Assembly: GCA_040830545.1 (NCBI GenBank)
Contig: JBFOMB010000073.1
Coordinates: 20,752-84,751 of the forward strand
DNA length: 64,000 nt
From: HXMU1420-2 sp040830545
GTDB lineage: Bacteria > Pseudomonadota > Alphaproteobacteria > Rhodobacterales > Rhodobacteraceae
Reading direction: 5' to 3'
Numbering within the stretch: the first letter of the stretch is position 1; each line of letters opens with the position of its first letter. This document shows positions 1-8,175 of the stretch, one piece after another. The notes below the pieces were generated by a model. The model had not been told where the DNA came from. It was given only the letters and a program-made list of their open reading frames with translations, and ran no database searches. Position numbers and translations under genes: made by a program.

Positions 1-112
1 GCATTCTGTGTTATACGTGTTCAACGCAGAACATATCGCGGACGGTCCGGTGGCGCGCATGCCCTTGCCCATGGCGATCCCGCTGGGCCTACATGGCAAT
101 TTCTACACCTGA
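1..112 (+). CDS. Carotenoid oxygenase family protein, C-terminal fragment
   Basis: The window opens inside this gene; the last 36 codons are readable in frame from base 2 and end with TGA at 110-112. The tail reads VLYVFNAEHIADGPVARM and later PLGLHGNFYT. This is the closing pattern of the carotenoid cleavage oxygenase/RPE65 family: a beta strand, then x-G-P-V-A-R, then P-x-G-x-H-G. In that family the final His of the HG motif is one of four histidines holding the catalytic iron. These enzymes cleave carotenoids or stilbene-like substrates with O2. The substrate cannot be told from this fragment. The family call rests on the short tail only. Confidence 0.7.
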   Translation, partial: HSVLYVFNAEHIADGPVARMPLPMAIPLGLHGNFYT

Positions 113-133
113 CCGAATCCGCCGGAACGAGGA

Positions 134-487
134 CTATTCTGCGTCGTCGTCCTCATCCTCGTCGCCATAGTAAGGCGTCATCTGCGCCACGATCACCGCG
201 TTTTCCGCCAGCGCCCGATCCATCAACCCGCGTTCTTCATCCGGGATGTCATGGCCAGCGGCCTCACGCTCGGCCAACGTGCCATAGCCGGTGACGTCCA
301 GCGGGGCCAGATCCGCCTGCTTCAGCACAGCAACCGTTTCGCGCACCGCTTCGGCCTCGACCACGCCGCTGGCATAACACATCAACCCCGCCCCGGTGGA
401 CCCGTCGGGCAGGCCATCCTCCGCCTTGCGCCCAACCTGCACGATCAGCGTGTACACCTGCTGCCGACTTGGTTTCTTCTCCGCCAT
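134..487 (-). CDS. Conserved hypothetical protein with acidic tail
   Basis: A 117-residue protein if it starts at the ATG at 487 (MAEKKPSRQQVYTLIVQVGR). A longer in-frame start exists at 565, but the extra 26 residues are low-complexity and Cys-containing and look non-coding. The body has an alternating hydrophobic pattern (VYTLIVQVGR, GLMCYASG, AVIVAQMTPYY), suggesting a small alpha/beta fold. It ends in a run of Asp and Glu (GDEDEDDDAE). There is no signal peptide or membrane segment. I do not recognise a family and assign no function. It is convergent with the carotenoid oxygenase gene. Confidence 0.6.
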   Translation of the reverse strand: MAEKKPSRQQVYTLIVQVGRKAEDGLPDGSTGAGLMCYASGVVEAEAVRETVAVLKQADLAPLDVTGYGTLAEREAAGHDIPDEERGLMDRALAENAVIVAQMTPYYGDEDEDDDAE

Positions 488-597
488 AGTCCCTCCGGTC
501 CAGATACTTCCAATTGTCAGAATTTTGGTTGCCCCGCAAAGGCAATCCTTAAGCCTTTTGGCCAAATTGTGGCGCCGACCGAGTTAGGGAGGCACCC

Positions 598-2199
598 GTG
601 GCCGTCGCAAGCGAATTACCAATTGATACCTCTGCCACGGCCATCGACATGGCCAACGCCATATTCGGATCAGGGGTGCAGGTTCTTGGCGCGGATTACA
701 CTGGCGCAGGGCGCGCCTCCGGCATTTTCAGCGATGGCGACAGCGTCGCGCCAGGCGTAACCCCATCTGACACGGGCGTCATCCTGTCCACAGGTAAGGC
801 CACCAGCATCACCAACTCATCCGGTGACGTCAACAAATACGCATATACATCCGGCGTTAACCGCACTGCGGGCGACGAAGACCTGACCGAAATGTCCGGG
901 TCCCAAACCTATGACGCCGCCGTGCTGGAGGCATCGTTTGTGCCGCAGGGTTCCGAATTGACGATGCAGATCACCTTCTCTTCCGAGGAGTATCTGGAAT
1001 ATGTCGGATCGGGATTTAACGATGCGGTCGGCATCTGGGTTAACGGAGAGCCCGCCCAACTGACCGTCGGCACGGGCGACATCACGATCAACAACATCAA
1101 CGACGAAAGTAACGAAAACCTTTATATCGACAACGCCGCCAAGGATGACGCTTTCAACACCGAAATGGACGGGTTCACAGCGACCTTGACGCTCAAGGCG
1201 CCGGTCATTCCGGGCCAGACCAACACGATCAAGATCGCCGTTGCAGACGCCGGGGACTCCTACTACGACAGTAACCTGATGATCGCCGGGGACTCGGTCC
1301 AGACCGCACTGGTTGCCCATGATGACGAGGTTGAGATCAGCGGTCATCACGCTGAAAACGTCGACGTTCTGGCCAATGACTTCAGCGCGACAAACTCCAC
1401 ACTTACGATCACGGAAATCAACGGCACACCTGTTTCGGCAGGTGACATGGTCACGCTCAACTCGGGCGAAGAGGTGCGGTTGAACGCTGACGGCACGCTC
1501 AGCTTCACCGGGGACGGAGACCTCGAAACCAACACCCTCAGCTACACGGTCGAAGATGAGGACGGGAATACCGATGTCGGGTATATCGAACTGACGACCA
1601 CCCCCTGTTTCACTGCGGGCACGCGGATCGAAACGGATCGCGGGCTGGTCATGGTCGAAAACCTGAAGGCGGGGGATCGGGTGCGCACCCGCGATGCCGG
1701 GTTCCAACCGCTGATCTGGTGTGGGCGGTCAACGGTTCGCGCCAAGGACGCTGCCGCGCCTATCCTGATCAAACGCGGCACGTTTGGTGCACACAAGGAT
1801 ACGTCAGTGTCCCCCAATCACCGCATCCTGATCACCAGCCCCCGTGCCGAGGCATGGTTTGGCACCCGTGACGTGCTGGTTCCGGCCAAGTTTATGGTGA
1901 ACGGCACCTCCGTTCGCCACAGTTCCACGCGCCAAACAGTGACGTATTTCCACCTGCTGCTTGAAGAGCACCACATCCTGCGCGGCGACGGATTGTGGAG
2001 CGAAAGCTACCAGCCGGGCCCCGAAACCCTGGACACGTTCAGTCCGCAGACCAAAGCAGAGCTCGATCAGGTATTGGCCGTATCCGGCGGTCACCCCTAC
2101 CGCAGCGCGCGCCGATCGTTGCGCCATCACGAAGCACAGCTGCTGGACCTGTCCTCGGCCCCGATGCCCAGGCATCCGGCCCTCAGCCCGCCAGTGTGA
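598..2199 (+). CDS. Choice-of-anchor L and Hint domain secreted-type protein
   Basis: A 533-residue protein starting at GTG 598, preceded by GGGAGG. Residues about 15-220 look like a choice-of-anchor L domain (GVILSTGKATSI, ITFSSEEYLEYVGSGFNDAV). Residues about 245-335 resemble a cadherin/bacterial Ig-like beta domain (VLANDFSATNSTLTITEING). Residues 337 to about 480 are a Hint domain: Cys337 in CFTAGTRIETDRG, the VENLKAGDRV strand, the SPNHRIL block, and LLLEEHHIL. Hint domains in this architecture are common in Roseobacters and may self-cleave, as hedgehog and inteins do. No classical N-terminal signal peptide is seen, so a type I secretion route is possible. The surface or secreted role is inference. 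Confidence 0.8.
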   Translation: MAVASELPIDTSATAIDMANAIFGSGVQVLGADYTGAGRASGIFSDGDSVAPGVTPSDTGVILSTGKATSITNSSGDVNKYAYTSGVNRTAGDEDLTEMSGSQTYDAAVLEASFVPQGSELTMQITFSSEEYLEYVGSGFNDAVGIWVNGEPAQLTVGTGDITINNINDESNENLYIDNAAKDDAFNTEMDGFTATLTLKAPVIPGQTNTIKIAVADAGDSYYDSNLMIAGDSVQTALVAHDDEVEISGHHAENVDVLANDFSATNSTLTITEINGTPVSAGDMVTLNSGEEVRLNADGTLSFTGDGDLETNTLSYTVEDEDGNTDVGYIELTTTPCFTAGTRIETDRGLVMVENLKAGDRVRTRDAGFQPLIWCGRSTVRAKDAAAPILIKRGTFGAHKDTSVSPNHRILITSPRAEAWFGTRDVLVPAKFMVNGTSVRHSSTRQTVTYFHLLLEEHHILRGDGLWSESYQPGPETLDTFSPQTKAELDQVLAVSGGHPYRSARRSLRHHEAQLLDLSSAPMPRHPALSPPV

Positions 2200-2229
2200 A
2201 CCGCAACAAGAGCACCCGCACAACGCAGC

Positions 2230-2246
2230 CCCGGACCTGATCCGGG
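2230..2246. terminator. GC-rich palindrome between convergent genes
   Basis: A perfect stem CCCGGA / TCCGGG with the loop CCTGA lies between the Hint gene and the thioredoxin gene. It could end transcription from both sides, although no T-run follows. Similar CCGGG-CCTGA-CCCGG motifs occur at 35796-35810 and, in part, in the tandem repeats after dnaJ. It may therefore belong to a dispersed palindromic repeat family. Confidence 0.5.
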
Positions 2247-2278
2247 ACCTCTTGCCTTAGGCTAAGCGGTACCTGAAT

Positions 2279-2701
2279 TTACGACGTGGTCGCCGCCGCC
2301 AAAGCCACATCCATCAGCGCCTTGATCTCGTTCTGACCGGTCCCGGCGACGATCCGACCCAATTCCTGATCGCCTTTCAGCACGATCAGGGTCGAACGAC
2401 GCGGAATGCGGCGCGAGGTCGTGACCTCTGCCCGACGGAAGTCATCCCAATCGACCCGCACAAATTCGACATGTTCACCATAGGTCGGATTCTGTTGCAG
2501 CAACGACAGGATCACACGTTCCTGACGGGCACAGGTGCTGCACCAATCCGCCGCGTAGTCCACGAATACCGTGCGCCCCTCACCCAGCATCGCGTCAATC
2601 ATACCGGGCGTGTAGTCCGTGAAACCGGCCCCGGCAAAGGCGGGCCGCGCCAGCAAAGCAGCGGCGCTGGTGGTCAGAAACAGACGGCGGGACAGTGTCA
2701 T
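2279..2701 (-). CDS. Exported thioredoxin-like protein
   Basis: A 140-residue thioredoxin-fold protein. It begins with a twin-arginine-type signal (SRRLFLTTSAAALLA, cleavage expected after AFA near residue 23), so it should act in the periplasm. The redox motif is WCSTC with Cys54 and Cys57, preceded by VFVDYAADW as in DsbD-gamma/thioredoxin domains. It lies 20 bp downstream of ccdA on the same strand. CcdA-type membrane proteins pass electrons from cytoplasmic thioredoxin to periplasmic thioredoxin-like partners, so this protein is the likely acceptor, possibly for cytochrome c maturation or disulfide repair. The exact target is unknown. Confidence 0.85.
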   Translation of the reverse strand: MTLSRRLFLTTSAAALLARPAFAGAGFTDYTPGMIDAMLGEGRTVFVDYAADWCSTCARQERVILSLLQQNPTYGEHVEFVRVDWDDFRRAEVTTSRRIPRRSTLIVLKGDQELGRIVAGTGQNEIKALMDVALAAATTS

Positions 2702-2721
2702 GGCAGATGCTCCGTGTTTAT

Positions 2722-3444
2722 TCAGAATGCGACAGATAGGTCTTGGAACCAGTAGGGCAACGTCTCGACCGCCCAGGCCTCGATCATGTGATGAACACCG
2801 CTCAGCAACATGACACCCACGGCAATGAACACGACGCCCATAATCGGCTTGGATCGTTGCGCCAGCCCGCGCAGCGCATTGGCCCGCGTGCGGATCGCCG
2901 ATTGCGCGCCCATCCCGATCCCCACGATCAAGGTCGACACGCCCAGCGAGAAAAACACCATGATCAGGAACGCCCAGCCGAGACTCTGCCCAGCCGAGGC
3001 CAGCGCAATTGCGCCACCCAAGGTCGGCCCGATACAGGGGCTCCAGACCGCACCCAGCAATGCTCCGCCAAGGAACTGCCCCCGCAGACCCGAATTGGCG
3101 CCCGATCCAATCTGCGCGTCCGCCGCAGAGGCAAAACCCGCCGTCGCCAGTTCAAACCGCTGCCCCAGGGCCGGAACCAGCAGGATCACCCCAAACAGGA
3201 TCATCATGACCGCACCAATCAGGCCCAGCGTCTCTGCATCCAGCCCGACGGAATAGCCCACCGTGGCCACAAACATGCCAAAGCCGACAAAGGCCAGGCT
3301 CATGCCGGCCGCCAGCGCCAGCGGCCCGCGCCGATCCGCCTGCAACGCTCCCACCAGAACGATGGGCAGCACCGGCAGAACGCAAGGATTAATCAGCGTC
3401 AGAAGGCCCGCGATATATGCGAAAATCAGGTCCATGACCGTCAT
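2722..3444 (-). CDS. ccdA: CcdA-family thiol-disulfide electron carrier
   Basis: A 240-residue polytopic membrane protein of the CcdA/DsbD transmembrane family with about six hydrophobic segments. The two conserved membrane cysteines are visible: Cys21 in LINPCVLPVLP and Cys137 in VWSPCIGPTLGG. Proteins of this family carry reducing equivalents from cytoplasmic thioredoxin across the inner membrane for cytochrome c biogenesis. It is the first gene of a two-gene unit with the exported thioredoxin-like protein, which supports the electron-transfer role. The length is normal for short CcdA proteins. Nothing is truncated. Confidence 0.9.
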   Translation of the reverse strand: MTVMDLIFAYIAGLLTLINPCVLPVLPIVLVGALQADRRGPLALAAGMSLAFVGFGMFVATVGYSVGLDAETLGLIGAVMMILFGVILLVPALGQRFELATAGFASAADAQIGSGANSGLRGQFLGGALLGAVWSPCIGPTLGGAIALASAGQSLGWAFLIMVFFSLGVSTLIVGIGMGAQSAIRTRANALRGLAQRSKPIMGVVFIAVGVMLLSGVHHMIEAWAVETLPYWFQDLSVAF

Positions 3445-3529
3445 ATAAGGCGATGATGTGGTGGCGGAAAATCAACTCCCGCCACCTTCAATTCACATGC
3501 GCGTCATGGATTGTTTCGACCGCGCGCGC

Positions 3530-4357
3530 TTAGTCGCGCAGCAGGTCGTTGATGCCGGTCTTCGACCGCGTCTTTTCATCCACGCGCTTCACGATCACCG
3601 CACAATAAAGGTGCACGCCGCCCGTCGACGGCATGGACCCGGCCACGACCACCGAATAGGGTGGAACTTCGCCATACATGACCTCACCCGTTTCGCGGTC
3701 CACGATCTTGGTCGACTGGCCCAGGAACACACCCATGCCCAGAACCGAGCCTTCGCGCACGATCACACCTTCAACGACCTCGGACCGCGCACCGATGAAG
3801 CAGTTGTCTTCAATGATCGTCGGCCCGGCCTGCATTGGCTCCAGCACGCCGCCAATCCCGACGCCACCGGACAAGTGAACGTTCTTGCCGATCTGCGCGC
3901 AGGACCCGACAGTGGCCCATGTGTCCACCATGGTGCCCTCGTCCACATAAGCCCCGAGGTTCACGAAAGACGGCATCAGAACCACGCCGGGCGCGATGAA
4001 GGCAGATTTGCGAACCACGCAGTTCGGCACGGCACGGAACCCGGCAGCGCGCCACTGGTTGTCACCCCAGCCTGCAAACTTGCTGTCGACCTTGTCCCAC
4101 CAACCGCCATTTTGCGGCCCGCCTGCGTGCTGTTCCATATCCTTGATGCGGAACCCCAATAGCACGGCCTTCTTCGCCCACTGGTTCACGTGCCAGCTGC
4201 CGTCACCCTGCTTTTCCGCGACCCGCAACTGTCCACCGTCCAGGGCGTTTAGCGTATCCTCAATGGCCTCGCGTTGTTCACCTGTTGTTGCGGGTGAAAT
4301 AGTATCGCGCGCCTCCCAGGCGGCTTCGATGGCAGCTTCCAGCTGGGCGTTGGACAT
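3530..4357 (-). CDS. dapD: Tetrahydrodipicolinate N-succinyltransferase
   Basis: This 275-residue enzyme transfers succinyl from succinyl-CoA to tetrahydrodipicolinate in the succinylase branch of lysine/meso-diaminopimelate synthesis. The sequence shows the DapD pattern: an N-terminal helical region (LEAAIEAAWEARD), then FRIKDMEQHAGG, then hexapeptide-repeat left-handed beta-helix segments (GAYVDEGTMVDTWATVGSCA and VHLSGGVGIGGVLEP). The length matches the family at about 274 residues. It stands alone here, without other dap genes. No unusual feature was seen. Confidence 0.96.
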   Translation of the reverse strand: MSNAQLEAAIEAAWEARDTISPATTGEQREAIEDTLNALDGGQLRVAEKQGDGSWHVNQWAKKAVLLGFRIKDMEQHAGGPQNGGWWDKVDSKFAGWGDNQWRAAGFRAVPNCVVRKSAFIAPGVVLMPSFVNLGAYVDEGTMVDTWATVGSCAQIGKNVHLSGGVGIGGVLEPMQAGPTIIEDNCFIGARSEVVEGVIVREGSVLGMGVFLGQSTKIVDRETGEVMYGEVPPYSVVVAGSMPSTGGVHLYCAVIVKRVDEKTRSKTGINDLLRD

Positions 4358-4435
4358 GTCGCAGTCTCCGGGACAGGTTAGATTTTGTGCCTCATAGACC
4401 GGAGTGCGTGATGGTGCAACGTGAAGCGCGCGGTG

Positions 4436-4846
4436 TCAGACCGGAACAACCCTATGCTTATGGCCGGGAAACGGCACGCCAAAGCGGCGCATCAGCCGGG
4501 CGTAACTGTATCCCAAGTCAGACGCCTTTGCGACACGCGCGCAGGACGGCAGCTCAACCAGGATCAACCCGCCACCAGATTCACGCAGGCCATAGCCTTT
4601 CTTGGCCAGCCGCGTCTGCAGATCCTGCCATCCATTCGAAAACGCCAGATCGTCAGCGAGGAGCGCCCGCAAGGGAGCGACGAGCCGCTCATCAGGCCTG
4701 TCAGCCTTCTTCGCTCGCCCACGGCGATACAGGTCGCGGTTTATCGCCTGACGTACAATGTCAGACACGCTGCACCCCTCCGCCTTGGCCACATGGTGCA
4801 GCGCCTGTTGGGTCACGGGGTCAAGATCAATTGAAATCAGGTCCAT
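4436..4846 (-). CDS. Ribbon-helix-helix-like small protein
   Basis: A 136-residue protein starting at ATG 4846 (MDLISIDLDPVTQQALHH); a TTG six bases upstream would add two residues. The first 50 residues look like a ribbon-helix-helix DNA-binding region: a beta strand ISIDLDP, then a helix and SVSDIVRQAINRDLYRRG. The rest (about 55-136) is less clear and contains GWQDLQTRLAKKGYGLRESG and GGGLILVELP. It lies 23 bp downstream of the Ser/Thr dehydratase on the same strand, so the two probably share a transcript. A toxin-antitoxin or relaxase-accessory origin is possible but not shown. Family assignment is tentative. Confidence 0.55.
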   Translation of the reverse strand: MDLISIDLDPVTQQALHHVAKAEGCSVSDIVRQAINRDLYRRGRAKKADRPDERLVAPLRALLADDLAFSNGWQDLQTRLAKKGYGLRESGGGLILVELPSCARVAKASDLGYSYARLMRRFGVPFPGHKHRVVPV

Positions 4847-4869
4847 GCCCAAACCCTGCTGTATTAGGG

Positions 4870-5796
4870 TTAACGATCAGTTAGCGGGTCCGGCGCAAAA
4901 TTTGCGCCGCAAACCAGCACCGCCACCCGTTCCCCCGGTTTGGGCACATAAGCCCCAGACATCAGCGCAGCCAACGCCGTCGCCCCGGCAGGTTCCACCA
5001 GCATCCGCCGTTCGCGCCACAGCGCCGTTTGCGCTGTGGCAATCGCTTCGTCAGACACTAGAACGCTCTCACCCAAATGCGCCTGCGACATGTCAAAACA
5101 GATCTTCCCGATCCGACGCGCGCCCAGCGCATTCGCCGCAATCCCCCCCACATCGACATCCACTGGCGCCCCGGACTCCAGAGCTGCGTTCAGCGCACGC
5201 GACTGCGCCGGTTCTACCGCAACAACCTTCCTCGCGCCCTGCAACCATGCCAAGGCTCCGGCAATCAACCCGCCCCCACCAACAGCGATCAGCACCGTGT
5301 CAGCAGACAGCCCCTGATCCTCCCATTCCGCCGCACAGGTCCCCTGCCCGGCCACTGTATCCACCGTGTCATAGGCGTGAATTTGCATGGCTCCGGTTTC
5401 GGCTTCATAGGCTTGCGCCTGATCCAGCGCGTTGGCATATTCCCCCGACACCACGGTCAGCTCAGCACCGGTTGAGCGTACCAATGAGATCTTCGACGGA
5501 CCGGCCATTTCAGGCACGAAAATATGCGCGTTGTGCCCTAACGCCCGCGCCGCAAAAGCCACCGCAGCGCCGTGATTGCCACCGCTGGCCGCCACTAGAC
5601 CCGCCGCAGGCACGTCATTCTTCAGCAGATTGTTGAACGCCCCGCGCGCCTTGAAGCTGCCCGTGTGCTGCATCTGCTCCAGCTTCAGTTCGACAGGAAA
5701 AGACAACCCGAACCCTCGCGTTTCCATCACCGGTGTCCGCACCACATGCCCGGCAATACGCGCCTGTGCCTCTTTGATGTCAGCCGTCCAATCCAT
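4870..5796 (-). CDS. PLP-dependent threonine/serine dehydratase
   Basis: A 308-residue fold-type II PLP enzyme. Lys49 in the GSFKARGAFN motif is the expected Schiff-base lysine. The glycine-rich phosphate loop is seen in VGGGGLIAG, and SGGNHGAAVA matches the substrate-binding Ser/Asn loop. It has no C-terminal ACT regulatory domain, as in catabolic or stand-alone dehydratases that deaminate L-threonine or L-serine to 2-oxoacids. Related enzymes act on threo-3-hydroxyaspartate or hydroxyectoine intermediates, and these cannot be excluded. It shares a strand with the following small RHH-like gene. Confidence 0.85.
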   Translation of the reverse strand: MDWTADIKEAQARIAGHVVRTPVMETRGFGLSFPVELKLEQMQHTGSFKARGAFNNLLKNDVPAAGLVAASGGNHGAAVAFAARALGHNAHIFVPEMAGPSKISLVRSTGAELTVVSGEYANALDQAQAYEAETGAMQIHAYDTVDTVAGQGTCAAEWEDQGLSADTVLIAVGGGGLIAGALAWLQGARKVVAVEPAQSRALNAALESGAPVDVDVGGIAANALGARRIGKICFDMSQAHLGESVLVSDEAIATAQTALWRERRMLVEPAGATALAALMSGAYVPKPGERVAVLVCGANFAPDPLTDR

Positions 5797-5871
5797 CCGC
5801 TCATCCTATTGCTGGCGTCCCAGACGCGAACCCTATAGGTCTGATCCGAACACGCAAGCAGGGACGGCCCC

Positions 5872-6714
5872 ATGACCCAATCTCGCATCAGCCGGTTTCG
5901 TGACGCACGGCAGGACCGCACGGCAGCACATGACGTGCCGAATACGCCCCAATCGGCGTCACCCACCTATCGGCTGGCCTTTGCAGATGATGATTTCCTG
6001 TGCCGGGACGAACTGCGCCCCGTGCGCCTGCAACTGGAGCTGTTAAAGCCCGAGATGATCCTGGATGAACAGGGGATCGACAGCACCATCGTGATGTTTG
6101 GCGGCGCGCGCATTCCCGACCCGGTTCACCGGGATCAGGCACGCACTCAGACGCTGGCCGCCCTGGCCGAATTCTATGACGAGGCGCGCGCCTTTGCGCG
6201 TCTCATGACCGAAAAGTCGCTGCAGGCAGGCGGCCGGGACAACGTGATTGTCACGGGCGGCGGGCCTGGCGTGATGGAGGCGGGTAACCGAGGCGCTGTG
6301 GACGCGGGCGGACGCTCCATCGGGCTCAGCATCGTGCTGCCGCACGAACAGGCGCCCAACGGCTACGTGACCCCGGAACTCAGCTTCAACTTTCATTACT
6401 TCGCCATCCGCAAAATGCATTTCCTCATGCGCGCCCGGGCGATCACTGTTTTCCCCGGCGGATTTGGAACGCTTGATGAAACCTTTGAGGCGCTGACCCT
6501 GATCCAGACCGGCCGGATGCAGCCTGTCCCCTTCCTGCTCTTCGGTCGGAGCTTTTGGGAAGAGGTCATCAACTGGCGGGCGCTGGCCGATGCGGGCACA
6601 ATCTCAGAAGAGGATCTGGATCTGTTCCGCTTTGTCGACAGCGCGGCCGAGGCCGTGGAGATCATCGACACCTGGGAACCGGCCCCTGCTCGGGAAAAAA
6701 TTCCGGGCCGCTAG
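5872..6714 (+). CDS. LOG family protein (TIGR00730-type Rossmann fold)
   Basis: A 280-residue protein starting at ATG 5872. It carries the LOG signature PGGFGTLDE (residues about 198-206) and GGGPGVMEAGNRGA, both part of the nucleotide-binding pocket. LOG proteins are cytokinin riboside 5'-monophosphate phosphoribohydrolases or related nucleotide N-glycosidases; older annotations call them lysine decarboxylases without support. This is the longer bacterial version, with an N-terminal extension of about 75 residues before the core. It is divergent from the dehydratase gene with a 75 bp gap. Confidence 0.88.
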   Translation: MTQSRISRFRDARQDRTAAHDVPNTPQSASPTYRLAFADDDFLCRDELRPVRLQLELLKPEMILDEQGIDSTIVMFGGARIPDPVHRDQARTQTLAALAEFYDEARAFARLMTEKSLQAGGRDNVIVTGGGPGVMEAGNRGAVDAGGRSIGLSIVLPHEQAPNGYVTPELSFNFHYFAIRKMHFLMRARAITVFPGGFGTLDETFEALTLIQTGRMQPVPFLLFGRSFWEEVINWRALADAGTISEEDLDLFRFVDSAAEAVEIIDTWEPAPAREKIPGR

Positions 6715-6753
6715 AATTTGGGCCCCAAGAATCTTCGACCGGTAACCCAGGTC

Positions 6754-6963
6754 TCAGATGATCGGCGAGGGCAACACGCCCAGCTCGGTGCCCTGCGGCA
6801 GTTTCGTCACGACCTGTGCGCCTTTGACGTCCTTGATCGCGTAACCGTAACCGACCAGCCGAAACTTGAACTCGCGAGGGCTCAGCGCCTTGGCCCGTTC
6901 CCGCTTGAGCATATCCAGGATCGGCGCGTCGATCATCGTGCCGCCAATATCTGCCTGTGCCAT
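6754..6963 (-). CDS. Small conserved hypothetical protein, 69 aa
   Basis: The reading frame extends further upstream, but the ATG at 6963 is preceded by a strong GCAGGAGGCAG ribosome-binding site, which fixes the start. The 69-residue product begins MAQADIGGTMIDAPILDMLK and contains REFKFRLVGYGYAIKDVKG, then KLPQGTELGVLP. The pattern (short helix, then beta strands) suggests a compact soluble protein. I do not recognise a named family. It is convergent with the LOG gene and downstream of the LysR gene. Confidence 0.7.
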   Translation of the reverse strand: MAQADIGGTMIDAPILDMLKRERAKALSPREFKFRLVGYGYAIKDVKGAQVVTKLPQGTELGVLPSPII

Positions 6964-7114
6964 CTGTCTGCCTCCTGCAGTGTTTTGTTTGTTTGCAAGT
7001 TGGAAACTGACTGTTGATCGGGGCCAGATTGTATCGCGTTCTGGGAAATTTCGCGGCGATTGGCCCCGATTTGGACACAATCCGCCGCTCAAGCTGACAA
7101 CAATGGCGTCGCGT

Positions 7115-8044
7115 TCAGGACTCACCGGAGGCGATTTCGCGTTCCACCGCGCGCGCCTCCAACAGGAGCCAATCCCTGAATTTCGTGACCTTCGCCCGAT
7201 CGGCGCCGCCTTTCGGGCGCAGCAGATAATAGGCAAACACCAGCGGCGTACTGAGCGCGGCATCAAACGGACGCATCAGACGGCCCGACGCCAGGTGGTC
7301 CGCCGCCATCCTGTCCCCGACCAAAGCGACACCTTCCCCATCCAACGCCGCGCGAACCGCCATCTCTTCCTTGGTAAAACGCAGACCCTGATACGGATCG
7401 ACATCCTGCACACCGGCTGCCAGCAGCCAGGTGCGCCAACTGCCCTCGACCTCTTTCCATTCGACATGAAGCAATGTGTGGTGCTTCAGGTCGCGCGGCT
7501 CCTTGATACCAGGACCACGCGACACAAGCAGCGGACTGCATACCGGGGTGGCTCGCATTGCAAAAAGCCGGTCGCAATGCACACCTTCATATCCGCCAGG
7601 TCCGTACCTGATCGCCACGTCCACATCGCCACTGCTCAGGTCCACCAACCGATCCGTGCCGTCGATCCTCAACTCGACCTCCGGGTGTAACCGACGAAAC
7701 CTGTCGAGTCGCGGGACCAACCAGAGCGAACCGAAACCAGGGCTGACACTGATCGTTAGCGCATCATCCTCCCTGACCACCTTCATCCGGTCCGCACCAG
7801 CCGACAGACTGTCAAATCCACTTGTAAGCTGCGGCAGTGCCAACGCACCCGCCTCGGTCAGACGGAGCGCGCGCGTAAGGCGAATGAAAAGAGGCGCGCC
7901 CAGCCAGTCCTCCAGCGTTTTGATCTGATGGCTGATTGCGCCAGGTGTAACGCCGAGTTCATCAGCTGCCTTTGAGAAACTCAGATGCCGGGCAGCTGCT
8001 TCGAACGCCTGTAAAGAGCGGAGAGGAGGAAGATTGCGATACAT
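7115..8044 (-). CDS. LysR-family transcriptional regulator, GcvA-like
   Basis: A 309-residue LysR regulator. The N-terminal winged helix-turn-helix is clear in residues 6-65 (LRSLQAFEAAARHLSFSKAA, GVTPGAISHQIKTLEDWLG), followed by the periplasmic-binding-like effector domain (DDALTISVSPGFGSLWLVPRL, LRIDGTDRLVDLSSGDVDVA). The PPLRSLQAFEAAARHLSF start is typical of the GcvA/AmpR-type branch. It is transcribed divergently from an EamA transporter across a 131 bp gap with a perfect palindrome, so control of the transporter and of itself is likely. The effector is unknown. Confidence 0.9.
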   Translation of the reverse strand: MYRNLPPLRSLQAFEAAARHLSFSKAADELGVTPGAISHQIKTLEDWLGAPLFIRLTRALRLTEAGALALPQLTSGFDSLSAGADRMKVVREDDALTISVSPGFGSLWLVPRLDRFRRLHPEVELRIDGTDRLVDLSSGDVDVAIRYGPGGYEGVHCDRLFAMRATPVCSPLLVSRGPGIKEPRDLKHHTLLHVEWKEVEGSWRTWLLAAGVQDVDPYQGLRFTKEEMAVRAALDGEGVALVGDRMAADHLASGRLMRPFDAALSTPLVFAYYLLRPKGGADRAKVTKFRDWLLLEARAVEREIASGES

Positions 8045-8119
8045 AACACACCTTAGAAAATCTCACCCATCTCGTGAATTCAATTCCTTTGTCAGGCGCG
8101 CAGCTTTCAAAATATTTAT

Positions 8120-8131
8120 GCGTTGCAACGC
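8120..8131. promoter_or_regulatory. Perfect palindrome between lysR and eamA
   Basis: GCGTTGCAACGC is a perfect 12-base palindrome in the divergent gap between the LysR gene (start 8044) and the EamA transporter gene (start 8176). Its position suits an operator for the LysR protein, but it is not the usual T-N11-A form, so this is only a candidate. Confidence 0.35.
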
Positions 8132-8175
8132 GGGCGTGTATCCAGACACACCGCCAATGCGAGGAAAATTGCGGC

